Below, piece by piece: positions 49,381-60,435 of a stretch of 64,000 bases of DNA (within the stretch, counting starts at the first letter, position 1; every line of letters starts with the position of its first letter). A model generated the notes under the pieces. It ran no database searches, had not been told where the DNA came from, and saw nothing but the letters and a program-made list of their open reading frames with translations. A program made the position numbers and the translations under genes. The DNA lies in NCBI GenBank assembly GCA_964036155.1, contig OZ038422.1, forward strand, positions 14,593,201 to 14,657,200. Reading direction: 5' to 3'. The DNA comes from Diploscapter coronatus (lineage: Eukaryota; Nematoda; Chromadorea; Rhabditida; Rhabditidae).

Positions 49381-52300
49381 TCAGAAGAGCAAATAACACA
49401 AATTTATGATGAGTCCAACTTGAAAGAGTATCATCAACACGTGACCACTGTAGTGAAGAGCTCGCCGTGCTATCTTTCTAAAATTCATTTTTCAAAATTC
49501 TTAACTTCTAAAAACTAATAATATGGAATAATTTCATGATAACATTTCTTTAAAATTTAATGTTATGTTATTCCATATTTATTTGAGTTCAAGCTCACGC
49601 TTTATTATTCTTTTCTTCCTTTGGCGAAATCCATCTTTTGATGATATACCGAATAATTGGTCTTCTAATCATAGCAATCAGATATGCTGCCAAAGTCAAC
49701 GATAAATCGACGTAGACATTTTGGGCTGGAATTTAAAATTTGATAAATAAACAAAAATTGTTACCTAAATATGGCACGTTTTTGGTCTTCGGTAATGACT
49801 CTGATAAAATGTTCAATATGAAGGCGAGTGCCGTGACATTCGATACCATTAGATGGAGCTGAAAATATATCTTTTCGAATTTCATCTGCATAACAAACCA
49901 AAAAGTTTGGGTTTGAAATTTTGAAAAGAGTGAAAATAAAAGAAATGGTTAACCTGCGAAGTTCTATCTTGCGCTTCATGAAATACCCCAAATATCGTGA
50001 GGATACAGATGATGAAATATGGCAGAGTAATTAAAGTTATGTAGAATGTCGCATGTCGTGTTAAACTGAATGCATACGTTCCAAGGAAAGGACATGATGG
50101 ACTCCTCTGGATGGACACATTGCTTAGAACCCACTCCCCGCTCGACTTAAATTACAGATTTTTTCAGGTTATTAAATTCATTGGGAAGTTTGATCTGAAG
50201 AAAAACATCTTTCATTAGGTTAGATAAGTATTTCAAATTGGTCTGCCAAATATCGTCTATAAAAATCTATTGACTAACCGACATGATTAGGTCCTTTGCG
50301 GTCAACTCGAACGGGAGCGTTAGATTCACCTGTGCTTTTACACTATAGCTGCCCAACTCAAGCTGACACTCTTGCGTATCAAATGGCATGTTTCGGATCT
50401 AAATTTAATATTTAAGAGTGGATGTCAGGAAAAATCAAAGTCATAAGGAAGGAGTGCGGAACAGGGGTCCGTCGATTTGGCTGATTTTCCCATATATTGT
50501 TCAGTTTTTCACGCTGATTCTCGTGGTGCTATCCGTTTTTCATAAAAATGGTCGTATGCAGGATTACGGTAGCTTGAAGTTTTGACAGACCTGACCTCAG
50601 GAAAAAATTCCCAACTTTCTTGTTTCTGAACTAAATCGAACGGGGTTTTCAGTATTGGATAGCCCATGAAAAACTCTACAAAAATGTAACTATGACGAGT
50701 CACAACAACCACCTGTTTTGGCGGAAAAATTAAAATATTCAAAAATGTGACTTTAACATGCCCCCAGTTTTTAATTTTTTTCGACCAAAAAGAAGTTCGA
50801 TCGAAAGCGAAATATTAGCTCACGAGAAAGAGAATTCAATTCTGCATTTGAATATGTAAAAATCTTCAAAAAACAGGGTAGTCGAAACCCCGAAAAATGC
50901 GTTTGAACGCGTAAAATCAGGGTGATTATTTCATAGTTCTAACTTTGACTCCCCATAACTTTCTTATTTCTGAACCAAATTGAATGATTACTTTTTTATT
51001 TTATAGATTTTGAGTGGGGGAATAAAGTAAAAATAAAAAGAAAAATTTTAGAAATTAATTTTGGCGGGAATAAATTACTCTAAGTTACCCTATATACCCG
51101 TACTGTGTTTATAAATGTAATGTGAACTAACGTCGGAGTTTTTCATAAAATCTTGTAGAGCTCTTCAAGTTGATCAACTTTTGTTCCAGAACTTATTTTG
51201 GAATATGCACACACAGGGAGATATGAACTTTTGAAAACTTGTATTATAAAGGCAAAATGCTGAAATTGGCTGTTGCATTTCAAAAAATTCTGGAGTTCAT
51301 ACGAATGTGAATCTAAAGTCAGTCTTGGAACAAAAGTTGTTCACCATGTCCATCTACACAACATACTGGAAGGATGAATTTTTCCAACGTCATTTACCCG
51401 TAAACGTAGTACGGGCATATAGGGTAACTTAGGGTAATTCATTCCCGCCAAAATTAATTTCTAAAATTTTTCTTTTTATTTTTACTTTATTCTCCCACTC
51501 AAAATCTATAAAATAAAAAAGTAATCATTCAATTTGGTTCAGAAATAAGAAAGTTATGGGGAGTCAAAATTAGAACTATGAAATAATCACCCTGATTTTA
51601 CGCGTTCAAACGCATTTTTCGGGGTTTCGACTACCCTGTTTTTTGAAGATTTTTACATATTCAAATGCAGAATTGAATTCTCTTTCTCATGAGCTAATAT
51701 TTCGCTTTCGATCGAACTTCTTTTTGGTCGAAAAAAATCGAAAACTGGGGGCATGTTAAAGTCACATTTTTGAATATTTTAATTTTTCCGCCAAATTAAC
51801 GATCATCGAGACTCATCGTAGTTACATTATTTGTAGAGTTTTTCATGGGCTATCCAATACTGAAAACCCCGTTCGATTTAGTTCAGAAACAAGAAAGTTG
51901 GGAATTTTTTCCTGAGGTCGGATTTCTCAAAACTTGAAGCTACCGTAATCCTACATACGACCATTTTTATGAAAAACGGATAGCACCACGAGAATCAGCG
52001 TGAAAAACTGAACAATATATGTGAGAATCAACCAAATCGACGGACCCCTGTTCCGCACCACTTTGAATAATTCTGACATTTACTCTTAAAAATCTAAATA
52101 CAACAAAGAAAGTGGTTATGTAACTACCAAGCGAAACAGTATCTGAAAAATATCTAGAATTCCCCCTACCCTATCTGAAACCTGTATTATTTAATCACGT
52201 GGCAACTCTGGACTATTTTTCAGATCACCCTCCAGGAAAACTTACATCAATGCTACAAACGATTTCAGTCGATGCGCTAACAATTGCGAGCATGCTTCCA

Positions 52301-53329
52301 TTATGGTCTACTTTCACTATTCGTTGAGCTTCGGTACGCTCGTCTTGGAATCCGTTGCTAGAAGTAAGGCGATAATTTTTCCTGCTTTTGATATATCCAG
52401 AATTTAGGTGACTTTTTACTACGCTAAAAGAAGAATGGCTATCATTGAAGAAAGGGAAAAATAAGCGGACAGGAAAGATGCTCCAATCCCAAAAAGCGAA
52501 AAAAACGAGCAATAATTTGTTGTTTATCACTCGTTCTCTTCACTTTTTAGCGTTTGAGCACCTTTCCTGTCCGCTTACTTTTTCTTTTGCTTCGACGATA
52601 GACAAGATTATTTGAAAGTTACAAGGTGGTATAACATATTATCACTTTTAAAAATTTGTTGCATACTCTTTATCGACATGTTCGCTTGTAATTTTCAGAA
52701 TGCTGTTCTGTTGAAAGAAGATTTTTTTCCTAAACTATCATATTTTGATAAATCTTACTTTGCGAAAACTGTGATATCAGGCATCCAGATTCGTCTCGGA
52801 TAGACGAGAATGTATTCGATCCCCATAAATTCTTTCGGGTCCCATTTTAGTCGATAATCAACCCACATCTGAAATTTATAATAAAAAAAGAGATTAGTCA
52901 TACGATATAATCCATACCATCTCATAAACAATTACTAGATCAACTTGTTCGATCGTTTCCTCCTAAACTCATATAATTTTTTAAATTGATTTGAAAAAAA
53001 AACTCACGACATCTACTATTTTCATGTATCTTAGCTGAATATTTATGGTTTGCGACTCTTCAGTTGAACTTGGATGGACTAAAAATTGATTTTTTAGATT
53101 TTATTTCAGACAAATATTTTTTACCATTAAACGGTGCCATGAACCTGCTATAATTCGTAAATAGCTTTTCGTAAAGTTTATCTTGAGCTTCGTCGCCTAA
53201 AATTACATTAAAAATGCTGAAAATTATTCCCATACCATTTTTAAAAGTCATTGCTGCCTCACTATGATAATTTATGAAAGTGTTCAAAGATCCAAATATC
53301 AGTGCAAAAATAATGCGGAAATTGAGCAT
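49381..53329 (-). CDS. Cys-loop ligand-gated ion channel subunit A, nAChR-like
   Basis: Pentameric channel subunit of the acetylcholine-receptor group, on the plasma membrane. Start ATG 53329 with a signal peptide (IIFALIFGSLN). Conserved items in order: YEKLFTNYSRF, MWVDYRLKWDP and IWMPDI of the ligand-binding fold. The Cys-loop is C-SIDIRNMPFDTQE-C with exactly 13 residues between cysteines. ELGSY stands where GSW is usual. Then SSGEW, TM1 (FYITLITLPYFIICILTIF), TM2 (LHLMVSNVTALAFILNILSE), TM3 (NVYVDLSLTLAAYLIAMI), a very short basic loop, and TM4 (HVLMILFQVGLIINLCYLLF), with the stop at 49381-49383. It has a single cysteine and no vicinal pair before TM1, so it is a non-alpha type. All exon phases agree. 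One intron holds a 1.6 kb palindrome. Confidence 0.82.
50454..52058. repeat. 1.6 kb palindromic element inside channel intron
   Basis: The left end GTGCGGAACAGGGGTCCGTC is the exact reverse complement of the right end. Two arms of roughly 650 bases (50454-51105 and 51411-52058) mirror each other nearly throughout, around a central loop of about 300 bases. The arms contain no long open frame. Part of the loop recurs at 33.23-33.43 kb. It sits wholly within the intron between the exon ending VCSID and the exon IRNMPFDTQEC of channel A, and so leaves the reading frame intact. The structure fits a foldback, non-autonomous DNA transposon. Confidence 0.85.
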
Positions 53330-53587
53330 ACCCACAAAATAGACACGAATTTTAGCATGTGGGTGAACAAAATATGGATATTTATCGTCGTTATATTTCG
53401 AAATTCAAGTACCATTTTGTGAAATATCGAATTTCAATTATTCATCAGACATTTATGTGCATTTCGATGTTGGACACTCCTAGACTATTTTTGTTCAATT
53501 TTTATTTTGTAAAGGTCAAGTTCAAAAAGCTAGATATCATAATTTTTAAAACAATGTGAAAATATCAAATAAAACATTTTTATTGAA

Positions 53588-55923
53588 TTACCAAAACAAT
53601 AAGATGAATAAATTGAAAACTAAGCCGATTTCAAACAAGACCATGAAGAAGTGGTCGCTGTAGTGAAGTATTTGACGATATGTCTTTCTAAGAGAATTTA
53701 TAAATTTCAATATTTTAGGACATTTTAAATTTACAAATTCTTAGTCTTCTCCTCTTTCGGTAAAATCCATTTTTTCGTGATGTATCTGATGATAGGCCTT
53801 CTAATTAAGGCCACGAAATAGGCAACGAGGGATATCAAAAGATCGATGTAGACATTTTGGGCTCAAATTGAAAATTTGATAAATTACAAAAAAAAAAAAT
53901 TGCTACCTAAATACGGTACATTGTTCGTCTTCGGTAGTGATTCCGATAAAATGTTGAGGATAAATGACAGGGCCATGATATTCGATACTATTAGACTCAA
54001 CTAAATTTTTTCTCAGTCAACGTTGAAGATCAAAGATAGCTTTGTTCTTCGTTAGATATCAGGTAAATTAAAATCTATTGAAAAATATAAGTAAAACCTG
54101 AGAAGTCCTATCTTGAGCCTCTAAAAATACTCCAAATATCGTGAGGATACAGATGACAAAATACGGCAGAGTAACTAATGTCACGTAGAATGTTGCACTT
54201 CGTTTCAGGCTGAATTCGTAAGTTGCCGAATTGTGGTCGATCGAATCATTGATAATCGTGACGTTTGTCATAAGCCACTCGCCACTCGACTGAATTTTTA
54301 GATTAATTAAATAAAGTTAGGCCAAATTATATTAGCATTCAATGAATATTTTTTGTCAATTTCAAGATTTCAAAGTTATCGGATTTTTCGGCAGTAAACT
54401 GAACAAATACAAATCAGAAGAAGATGTAATCTGAATTCACTTGTTTGCTTGAATTTTCAAGTTTTTTTTTTCCTTTTTAATTCGAAGCGTATTTCATTTT
54501 TCAAATAAAACTAAATAAACTTAGATCAGGTTTATTTGAAACTCGTATTATTTCAATTTGTTAAAGTTATTCCTACTGAAAAATATTAATACTGATTCAT
54601 GATATTTTTCTTACAGCAAGAATAAAATCATCCTGCATCACTTCGAAAGGAATTGTCGCATTCACGCGAGCTTTAATGTTGTAACTCCCGATTTCAAGTT
54701 TACATGTCTGAGTGTCGAACGGCATGTTTCGAATCTAAATTTTTTAAACTTATTGCCTACGTATAAAAGAAATCGTTACATGATATCATCAAAATAATAA
54801 TTTTAAAATATGACACTTCTAGAGAGCACAAGCTCCATCTCTCTGCAAATGAGCGATATGCAACAAAAATAGTAGTGAGAGAGCCTCAAAAATGAAAAAT
54901 AAGCACCCTTCAAAGGCCAAATGTCATGAAAAACCGTCCCTAGCTCGACGATAACCCTTATGAAATGGTTCTGTGCCAAAATCAGCACATAATTTTTCCT
55001 TACAAAAACCTGCAAACAGTTTGAAGTCTGCGAAAACGTGTTCATTTTAGGGCCCGGAAAATGCCGATTTTTTCGTTCAAAATCAATTTTTATTTCATTT
55101 TTTTTATCAAAAGTCTTATTGTTAGTTACGCCAGAATAAATCTTCTTGAACAAAACATTATAGCGGAATATGGTTCTCGTGAACTCGCTTTCGCTCTCTA
55201 GACATTTCACAAAACTTGAAACTCACATCAATATTGCAAACAATATTCGTGGAAGCTGCAATAATCATTGTGATACTTCCGTTATAAAACACAGTGACGA
55301 TTTTCTGGGCTTCAGTACGATCGTCCTCAAATTGTTTGCTGAATTTACTTTTTTAGAAATTTCAATTCAAATAATTTTTACTATGGTGCTATCATAACAT
55401 CAGGCATCCACAATTCTTTCGGGTAAACATAAATACAGTCGATATCGTTGAACTCAGAAGGATCCCATTTTAGTCGATAATCAACCCAATTCTAAAATAT
55501 TCAAACTTTTAATTTTTAAAAGAATATTCTCTCACCATGAAATAAAAAACTATCAACTCCACTTGCTCAACGGTTTCTTCCTACAAATATAAATAAATTT
55601 AAAAATAGAGAAATAACTTACGACTTCAACAATTTTCAAATAGTCGAGATTTATTAGAATGGTTTGAGGATTTTTCGAGGTGGGTTTTACTAAAAATTAG
55701 CATCAAAATGAAGTTGATTAGAGGTTACTATTTGACGGTGCCATGTGTTTGGAGTAATTTTGGAATAAAGTTTTGAATAGTCTATCTTGAGCTATGTCGT
55801 CTAAAAATAGAACATGTCTCGAAATTGTAAATAACCATTACCATCCTCATACACTACTGCTGTTTTACAGAAATAGCTCATAAAAATAATAATTAAAAAT
55901 TTAAAAAGAAATAAATTCGACAT
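53588..55923 (-). CDS. Cys-loop ligand-gated ion channel subunit B, nAChR-like
   Basis: Tandem paralogue of subunit A. Start ATG 55923, signal peptide FKFLIIIFMSYF. Matching blocks: FKTLFQNYSKHMAPSN, WVDYRLKWDPSEFND, ELWMPDV, and FEDDRTEAQKIVTVFYNG. The Cys-loop is C-NIDIRNMPFDTQT-C with 13 residues between cysteines. EIGSYN follows, then SSGEW, TM1 (FYVTLVTLPYFVICILTIF), TM2 (LSLIVSNIMALSFILNILSE), TM3 (NVYIDLLISLVAYFVALI) and TM4 (HFFMVLFEIGLVFNLFILLF). Stop TAA at 53588-53590. There is no cysteine at all between the Cys-loop and TM1, so loop C lacks the agonist-binding vicinal pair. Exon structure and phases equal those of A, which shows recent duplication; the two might co-assemble. Confidence 0.82.
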
Positions 55924-56218
55924 TTTAGGCTAACGAATTTGTAGACTTTTATCTTGCTGAAGTAATTTCAAGAATATTGACGCATTTTGAAAGAGTATCC
56001 AATTTCAATTATGTTTCAAGAAATTATGCATCAAATTTTACTTTGGAGACGATTGTTTCTCTGTGAAACCGTTCCTCATAAATTCAACAAAATATAACAA
56101 GGCTCATAATGAAATGACTGCATGGCAAGTTTTATTTTAATATTAGAATTACATTGTAACACGACTTTGTAACTTCATGGATCAAAATTTGTACCTAACC
56201 CATAATTTATACAAATGT

Positions 56219-57018
56219 TCAAGTTGCTGGCTTATTCTCTTCCTTCTTTTCCTTCTCGAAGATTTGGTCTTCTTCGAAGAAAATAACTTTATCCCCGTCG
56301 TTCGCTGCGATTATCGTCCCTGCGGGATTGTAGGCGACATCGTAGATCTGCAAATTAAATTGAGTGTAATGGCAGGTTTTCAAAAAATCGAAGCACACGA
56401 TAAATGGAATCGGATCGAGCTAAAACTTTGCCTACTGTCGTGTCTTATGTAGGCCAATATGTGTTGGAAGTTTCAACTTGATTTAATCACTATAAGAAGT
56501 GGGTCAGCCAGTCATAAGCCCAAAATTCATGGGTGCGTCCAAACGTTTGGCCGCCACTGTATGTACCTCTAGATCCGTATTTTTATCAGCCGCAACTTTA
56601 TAAACTGGACCATCATGCGTGTCTGCGCTTTTCCACACAAAAATATGACCTCGACCTGAGGCGCCGATGATTTGGTCTGAAAAATGCCTGTAAAAATTTC
56701 GGATTTTAGCCTTCAAACCTTTTCGCGGTGTGAAATCGACTGAGACCAGAGTGTCCTTCTTGCTTGGTCGCTTCAGATTCCAAGTATCGTCGATCTGAAT
56801 TGATTTGATATGCTGATTATCCTGACACATTAGCATTCAATAAACTGTATCGTAGCTATTATTAGTAAAACAACTTTAATACATGTTCAATTTTTAGAGA
56901 AACTTGTAAAATATACTACCATGACATCAATGACAGTGATATCGAGTCCATCATCACTCAGGCAAAGCAAAGTCTCCCCACGAAGATAGCATTTCGCCGG
57001 AGGCTCATTTAAACTGAA
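56219..57018 (-). pseudogene. 3' end of a WD-repeat protein gene, no start found
   Basis: Four exons encode about 145 residues. FSLNEPPAKCYLRGETLL... opens from an acceptor at 57018, with no ATG in frame before it. DTLVSVDFTPRK leads into DQIIGASGRGHIFVWKSADT, a blade ending in the WD-like VWK. IYDVAYNPAGTIIAANDGDK then runs to a Glu/Lys-rich tail and TGA at 56219-56221. These are the last blades of a beta-propeller. Upstream the DNA turns at once into repeat elements and tRNA-Gly cassettes up to 60.5 kb, with no further WD exons. It is either a truncated relic or a gene with a distant 5' end. I could not name the orthologue. Confidence 0.5.
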
Positions 57019-57134
57019 CTGAAATGAACTATTTAACAAATCGTTGCAAGCCATTTGAAATAGTTGGTTGCGCAGAAATTATAAGAACAATTGTAAGTTA
57101 TATAAATGATACATCACTTTATTTGTAACCTAAT

Positions 57135-57220
57135 CAAACCTAGGGAGTACCTTCGTCAGGCGAAAAAAACTATGGGGGACAAGTCGCAAGAGGCTTCTAA
57201 CGATCGTCCTTCCTAGAACT
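57135..57220. repeat. CCTAGGGAG-family element, short form
   Basis: The ends read CAAACCTAGGGAGTACC and CGATCGTCCTTCCTAGAACT, diverged inverted copies of each other. The interior contains TATGGGGGACAAGTCGCAAG. It is closely similar to the element at 60436-60522 and abuts the start of tRNA-Gly cassette copy 2. Confidence 0.65.
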
Positions 57221-57227
57221 AGTCGGT

Positions 57228-57690
57228 GCGAAGCCTTTCCTCCTTGTCCGCCTACGTCCTCGCCGCGCACTCCTCTTTTCTCATACTATTTTCACTCGCG
57301 GTTCGCACCAGCATCTCTACCCTTCCCTCTAGACAACATTCATCTCAAATAATCGAGTGTACGAAGAACAGATAAAAATTTCAGATAATTTACTGAATAG
57401 ATTCAGGAAAAAGCATTTTAGCCAAAAGTCCACAAGCAACAAGAAAACTTATTCTTTGCATTATCTCGTTTTTTACATTCTTTTCGCGATTCCTTCGCCT
57501 TTGTATCCTCCCTCCCATCGCCCAGGCTTTCGGAAAACGCGGGAACAGGGCGTCGCAGACATGCGCTAGTGGTCTAGTGGTAGAATACTCCGTTGCCATA
57601 AAAAGCAAATGAACGCACCCTCGGGGTGGCCCCGGTCCGATTCCGGGCTAGCGCACCACTTTTGCAAAAATCCACTCTAATTTTTTAAAA
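57228..57690 (+). repeat. tRNA-Gly cassette, copy 2
   Basis: It starts with CGGTGCGAAGCCTTTCCTCC and runs through CTCGCGGTTCGCACCAGC to the tRNA. It matches copy 1 in order and nearly base for base, and extends about 60 bases further 5'. Together with copy 3 it forms inverted arms around the GCCCACTCTGCG element. Confidence 0.8.
57563..57655 (+). tRNA. tRNA-Gly (GCC) with 22-base intron, copy 2
   Basis: Identical over its length to copy 1 by eye, including the intron after position 37 and the D-stem mismatch. Confidence 0.75.
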
Positions 57691-57691
57691 T

Positions 57692-58448
57692 ATAAATAGA
57701 GACCGCAAGTCCCGCCCACTCTGCGAAGACAGAGTTAATGAATGATTTTCGTCATTTTTTCAGAAATTTTTCGAATTGATTTTCCCTTATTTTCTTTTCC
57801 CACTATTAGATATGAGCCTAGGGAACATTTTTGCTTCCGGAACATGTCCCCGAAACTTGACTTGAGCCGATCAAAACGCACAATGAGGTTTTCAAACTAT
57901 TCGTTTGAGCCTTGTAGATCTCGCTCATTATTTCCTCAAACTGAATATGAAAGGTTGCCCTTTACTTGTTATTTTGTGACGGAAAATGTATCGTTTTTCA
58001 GCCCGACACTGTTGTAAAAAATCATTTTTTGCTGAAATAATGCAACATAAAGCTATTTGGCACTTATTTCGTGGATTTTTGCACTCAAATTGTAGAATGG
58101 GCATGGCCTATCATTTTGGGGATGATTAAAAACCCATAGAAACTTCTGAATGTTCCAGAAACAAGCAAAGAAACTCAAGCAAACGTTCTTATAAAGCCGC
58201 TCTCCTCTTAAAATAGTCTTGCTTCTATCGAATGCGCAGAGGTGGGGCACGCTTTTCACTTGACAAAAATTCGTTCACAAGAAAGAGGTTTTCGAATACC
58301 ACCTTCAGAAATTCATACCTTTGGTTAAATTGATCTGTGTTTTCATGCGGTTTATTTGCTATAACCCTGTCTAGTCCTACAGAATCCTAGAAAATATTTC
58401 CATGACTCTGTCTTCGCAGAGTGGGCGGGACTTGCGCTCTCTATTTAT
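57692..58448. repeat. GCCCACTCTGCG inverted-repeat element, long copy
   Basis: The terminal repeats run from GCAAGTCCCGCCCACTCTGCG through to an ACAGAGT word at both ends, inverted. The 750-base span is flanked on both sides, outward, by tRNA-Gly cassettes in opposite orientation. The right half contains the inverted equivalent of the short copy's interior (CTAGTCCTACAGAATCCTAG). No open frame of note. Confidence 0.7.
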
Positions 58449-58449
58449 A

Positions 58450-58922
58450 TTTTTTTAAATTAGAGCGGATTTTTGCAAAAAGTGGTGCGCTAGCCCGGAA
58501 TCGGACCGGGGCCACCCCGAGGGTGCGTTCATTTGCTTTTTATGGCAACGGAGTATTCTACCACTAGACCACTAGCGCATGTCTGCGACGCCCTGTTCCC
58601 GCGTTTTCCGAAAGCCTGGGCGATAGGAGGGGGATACAAAGGCGAAGGAATCGCGAAAAGAATGTAAAAACGAGATAACGCAAAGAATAAGTTTTTCTTT
58701 CACTCGTAGATTTTTAGCTAAAATGCTTCTTCCTAAAACTATTCAGTAAATTATCTGAAATTTTGATTTATTCTTCGTATACTCGGTTATTTATGAGATG
58801 AACGTTGTCTAACGAGAAGGGTAGAGACGCTGGTGCGAACCGCGAGTGAAAATAGTATGAGAAAAGAGGAGTGCGCGGCGAGGACGCAGACGGACAAGGA
58901 GGAAAAGCTTCGCATCGGCGCT
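58450..58922 (-). repeat. tRNA-Gly cassette, copy 3 (inverted)
   Basis: Reverse complement of copy 2, including the distal block (GAGTGCGCGGCGAGGACGCA) and the tRNA. With copy 2 and the element between them it makes a palindromic unit of about 1.7 kb. Confidence 0.8.
58486..58578 (-). tRNA. tRNA-Gly (GCC) with 22-base intron, copy 3
   Basis: Same arms, anticodon loop and intron as copies 1 and 2, on the minus strand. No sequence difference was noticed. Confidence 0.75.
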
Positions 58923-59375
58923 AGAATTCAAAGAAAAAGCAACGTCCATCTCATAAATAATGGAGGGTAGCAGAATAATGCAAAAATAGATACACGAGGA
59001 ACGAGTTGATTTCATTTCTGATTTTCCCGAACAATTTTGATAACATAATTTATACGACGTATGATTTATTTTTCTTCGTTATTTGGTTCGATCAAAATTA
59101 ATTTATCAAAAACTCGATATTATTGGAGCAAAATCAGAAAAAATTTTGCAAAGTTAATTTTTGAAGAGCTAATATCAGCAGGAAACCTTTTATTTTATTT
59201 TACGAGATAAACTGAAATATCGAAAGACCAATTCGGGCAAACTTTCCTTACTTTTTTGATTTACTCGTCTCAATTACTTGATTAATTTGTTTTCATAGGA
59301 TTTTTGGCGGTGTCGATTTGTTTTACGTAGTTATTCTTTTCTTTTATCAAATTACCCAATGAAAAATGGACAGGG

Positions 59376-59446
59376 ATTAAAAGTTTGGCTCAAATGCTGG
59401 CCTGGACCTGAAAAACCAGGTCCTGGTCCAAACTTTTAGTCTCTGA
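59376..59446. repeat. Short hairpin
   Basis: TAAAAGTTTGG on the left and CCAAACTTTTAG on the right enclose a second nested palindrome (CCTGGACCTG / CAGGTCCTGG). The whole 70 bases can fold into one long stem with a small loop. It may be a minimal foldback element or a structured transcript; no other evidence. Confidence 0.5.
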
Positions 59447-59670
59447 AAATGGGATAAAAATTAAAGAAAAATATATAACTTTAGGAGGTTATAATCTATT
59501 TTCCGTGCTAAATTTTACTGCATGAAGGTGCAGATGATAATGCAATGCACAAATGTAACAGTTTGAATTCGCTATTCAAGAGTTATAAAATTAGTTGTGT
59601 ATCATAAATAACATCAGAAACTCGTTAAAATAGAAAAATTACAACGCAAAGCAGTTGTATAACGGAGATC

Positions 59671-59905
59671 GTATATTTAAAAATTAGAGTGGATTTTTGC
59701 AAAAGTGGTGCGCTAGCCCGGAATCGGACCGGGGCCACCCCGAGGGTGCTTTCATTTGCTTTTTATGGCAACGGAGTATTCTACCACTAGACCACTAGCG
59801 CATGTCTGCGATCCCCTATTCCCGCGTTTTCCGAGGGCCTGGGCGATCGATGGGAGGACGATGAGAGGAGGGTTGGCAAAGGCGAAGGAATCGCGAAAAG
59901 AGTGC
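59671..59905 (-). repeat. tRNA-Gly cassette, copy 4 (partial)
   Basis: It begins with ATTAGAGTGGATTTTTGC next to the tRNA, as in the other copies, and follows them for about 100 bases beyond the tRNA (GCGTTTTCCGAGGGCCTGGG) before diverging. It lacks the GCCCACTCTGCG element on its tRNA-proximal side, so the cassette can exist without that element. Confidence 0.7.
59709..59801 (-). tRNA. tRNA-Gly (GCC) with intron, copy 4
   Basis: Same as the other three except one base in the intron (GGGTGCTTTC on the plus strand, against GGGTGCGTTC). Mature part unchanged. Confidence 0.72.
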
Positions 59906-60435
59906 GTAAAAACGAGAGAGCACAAAGAACACGCGTAAAGAAGAGTGAATAGGAAAAGGGAAGGCAGCAGACGTGGAAGATAAACGTTCAGAACCGGGAA
60001 AATAGCGATTGCAAAAGTTAGAAATGAAATCGAAAATTCTGATATCTTTGAAGTAAAAAAGCAATATTTTTTATCCAAAATTCATTTAAAAAATAAATAA
60101 TGAGATTTTAGCTCATTTGGATCGAATTTTTAAAATTTTCTTTCCGATTGTTTCGATTTAGAAATTTTAGACCATTTTTCTATTCTGAAGCTATGGTTGA
60201 ATTTTCCCTTCAAAAGTACAGAAAAAGTTGTTTAAATTGGATCATTTGTATGCTAGAAGTCCACTTTAGAAAGGAACTTTGAAAATTAATAACGAATTCT
60301 GTTATTAGCCGGAATTTGTAGATATTTTCTGGAAAACATCAGTATTTTATTAGCTAAAATGGTAGCGTTTAGAAAATGATCCCTATTTGATTTCTGAAAA
60401 TTATGAATTTAAAGAGATACTTTCTCTGGTTAGAG
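59906..60435. other. Intergenic, no supported feature
   Basis: AT-rich sequence between the partial tRNA cassette and the next repeat element. No exon or RNA gene was recognised. Confidence 0.4.

Noticed and set aside
54803..55210. Open frame of 135 codons inside a channel B intron
   Set aside because: It lies between two well-supported exons of channel B and lacks any family motif. The exon chain of the channel is complete without it.
59752..60078. Minus-strand open frame of 108 codons over tRNA-Gly copy 4
   Set aside because: It reads through the tRNA and its flank; the protein text is shared with the other cassettes only as repeated DNA.
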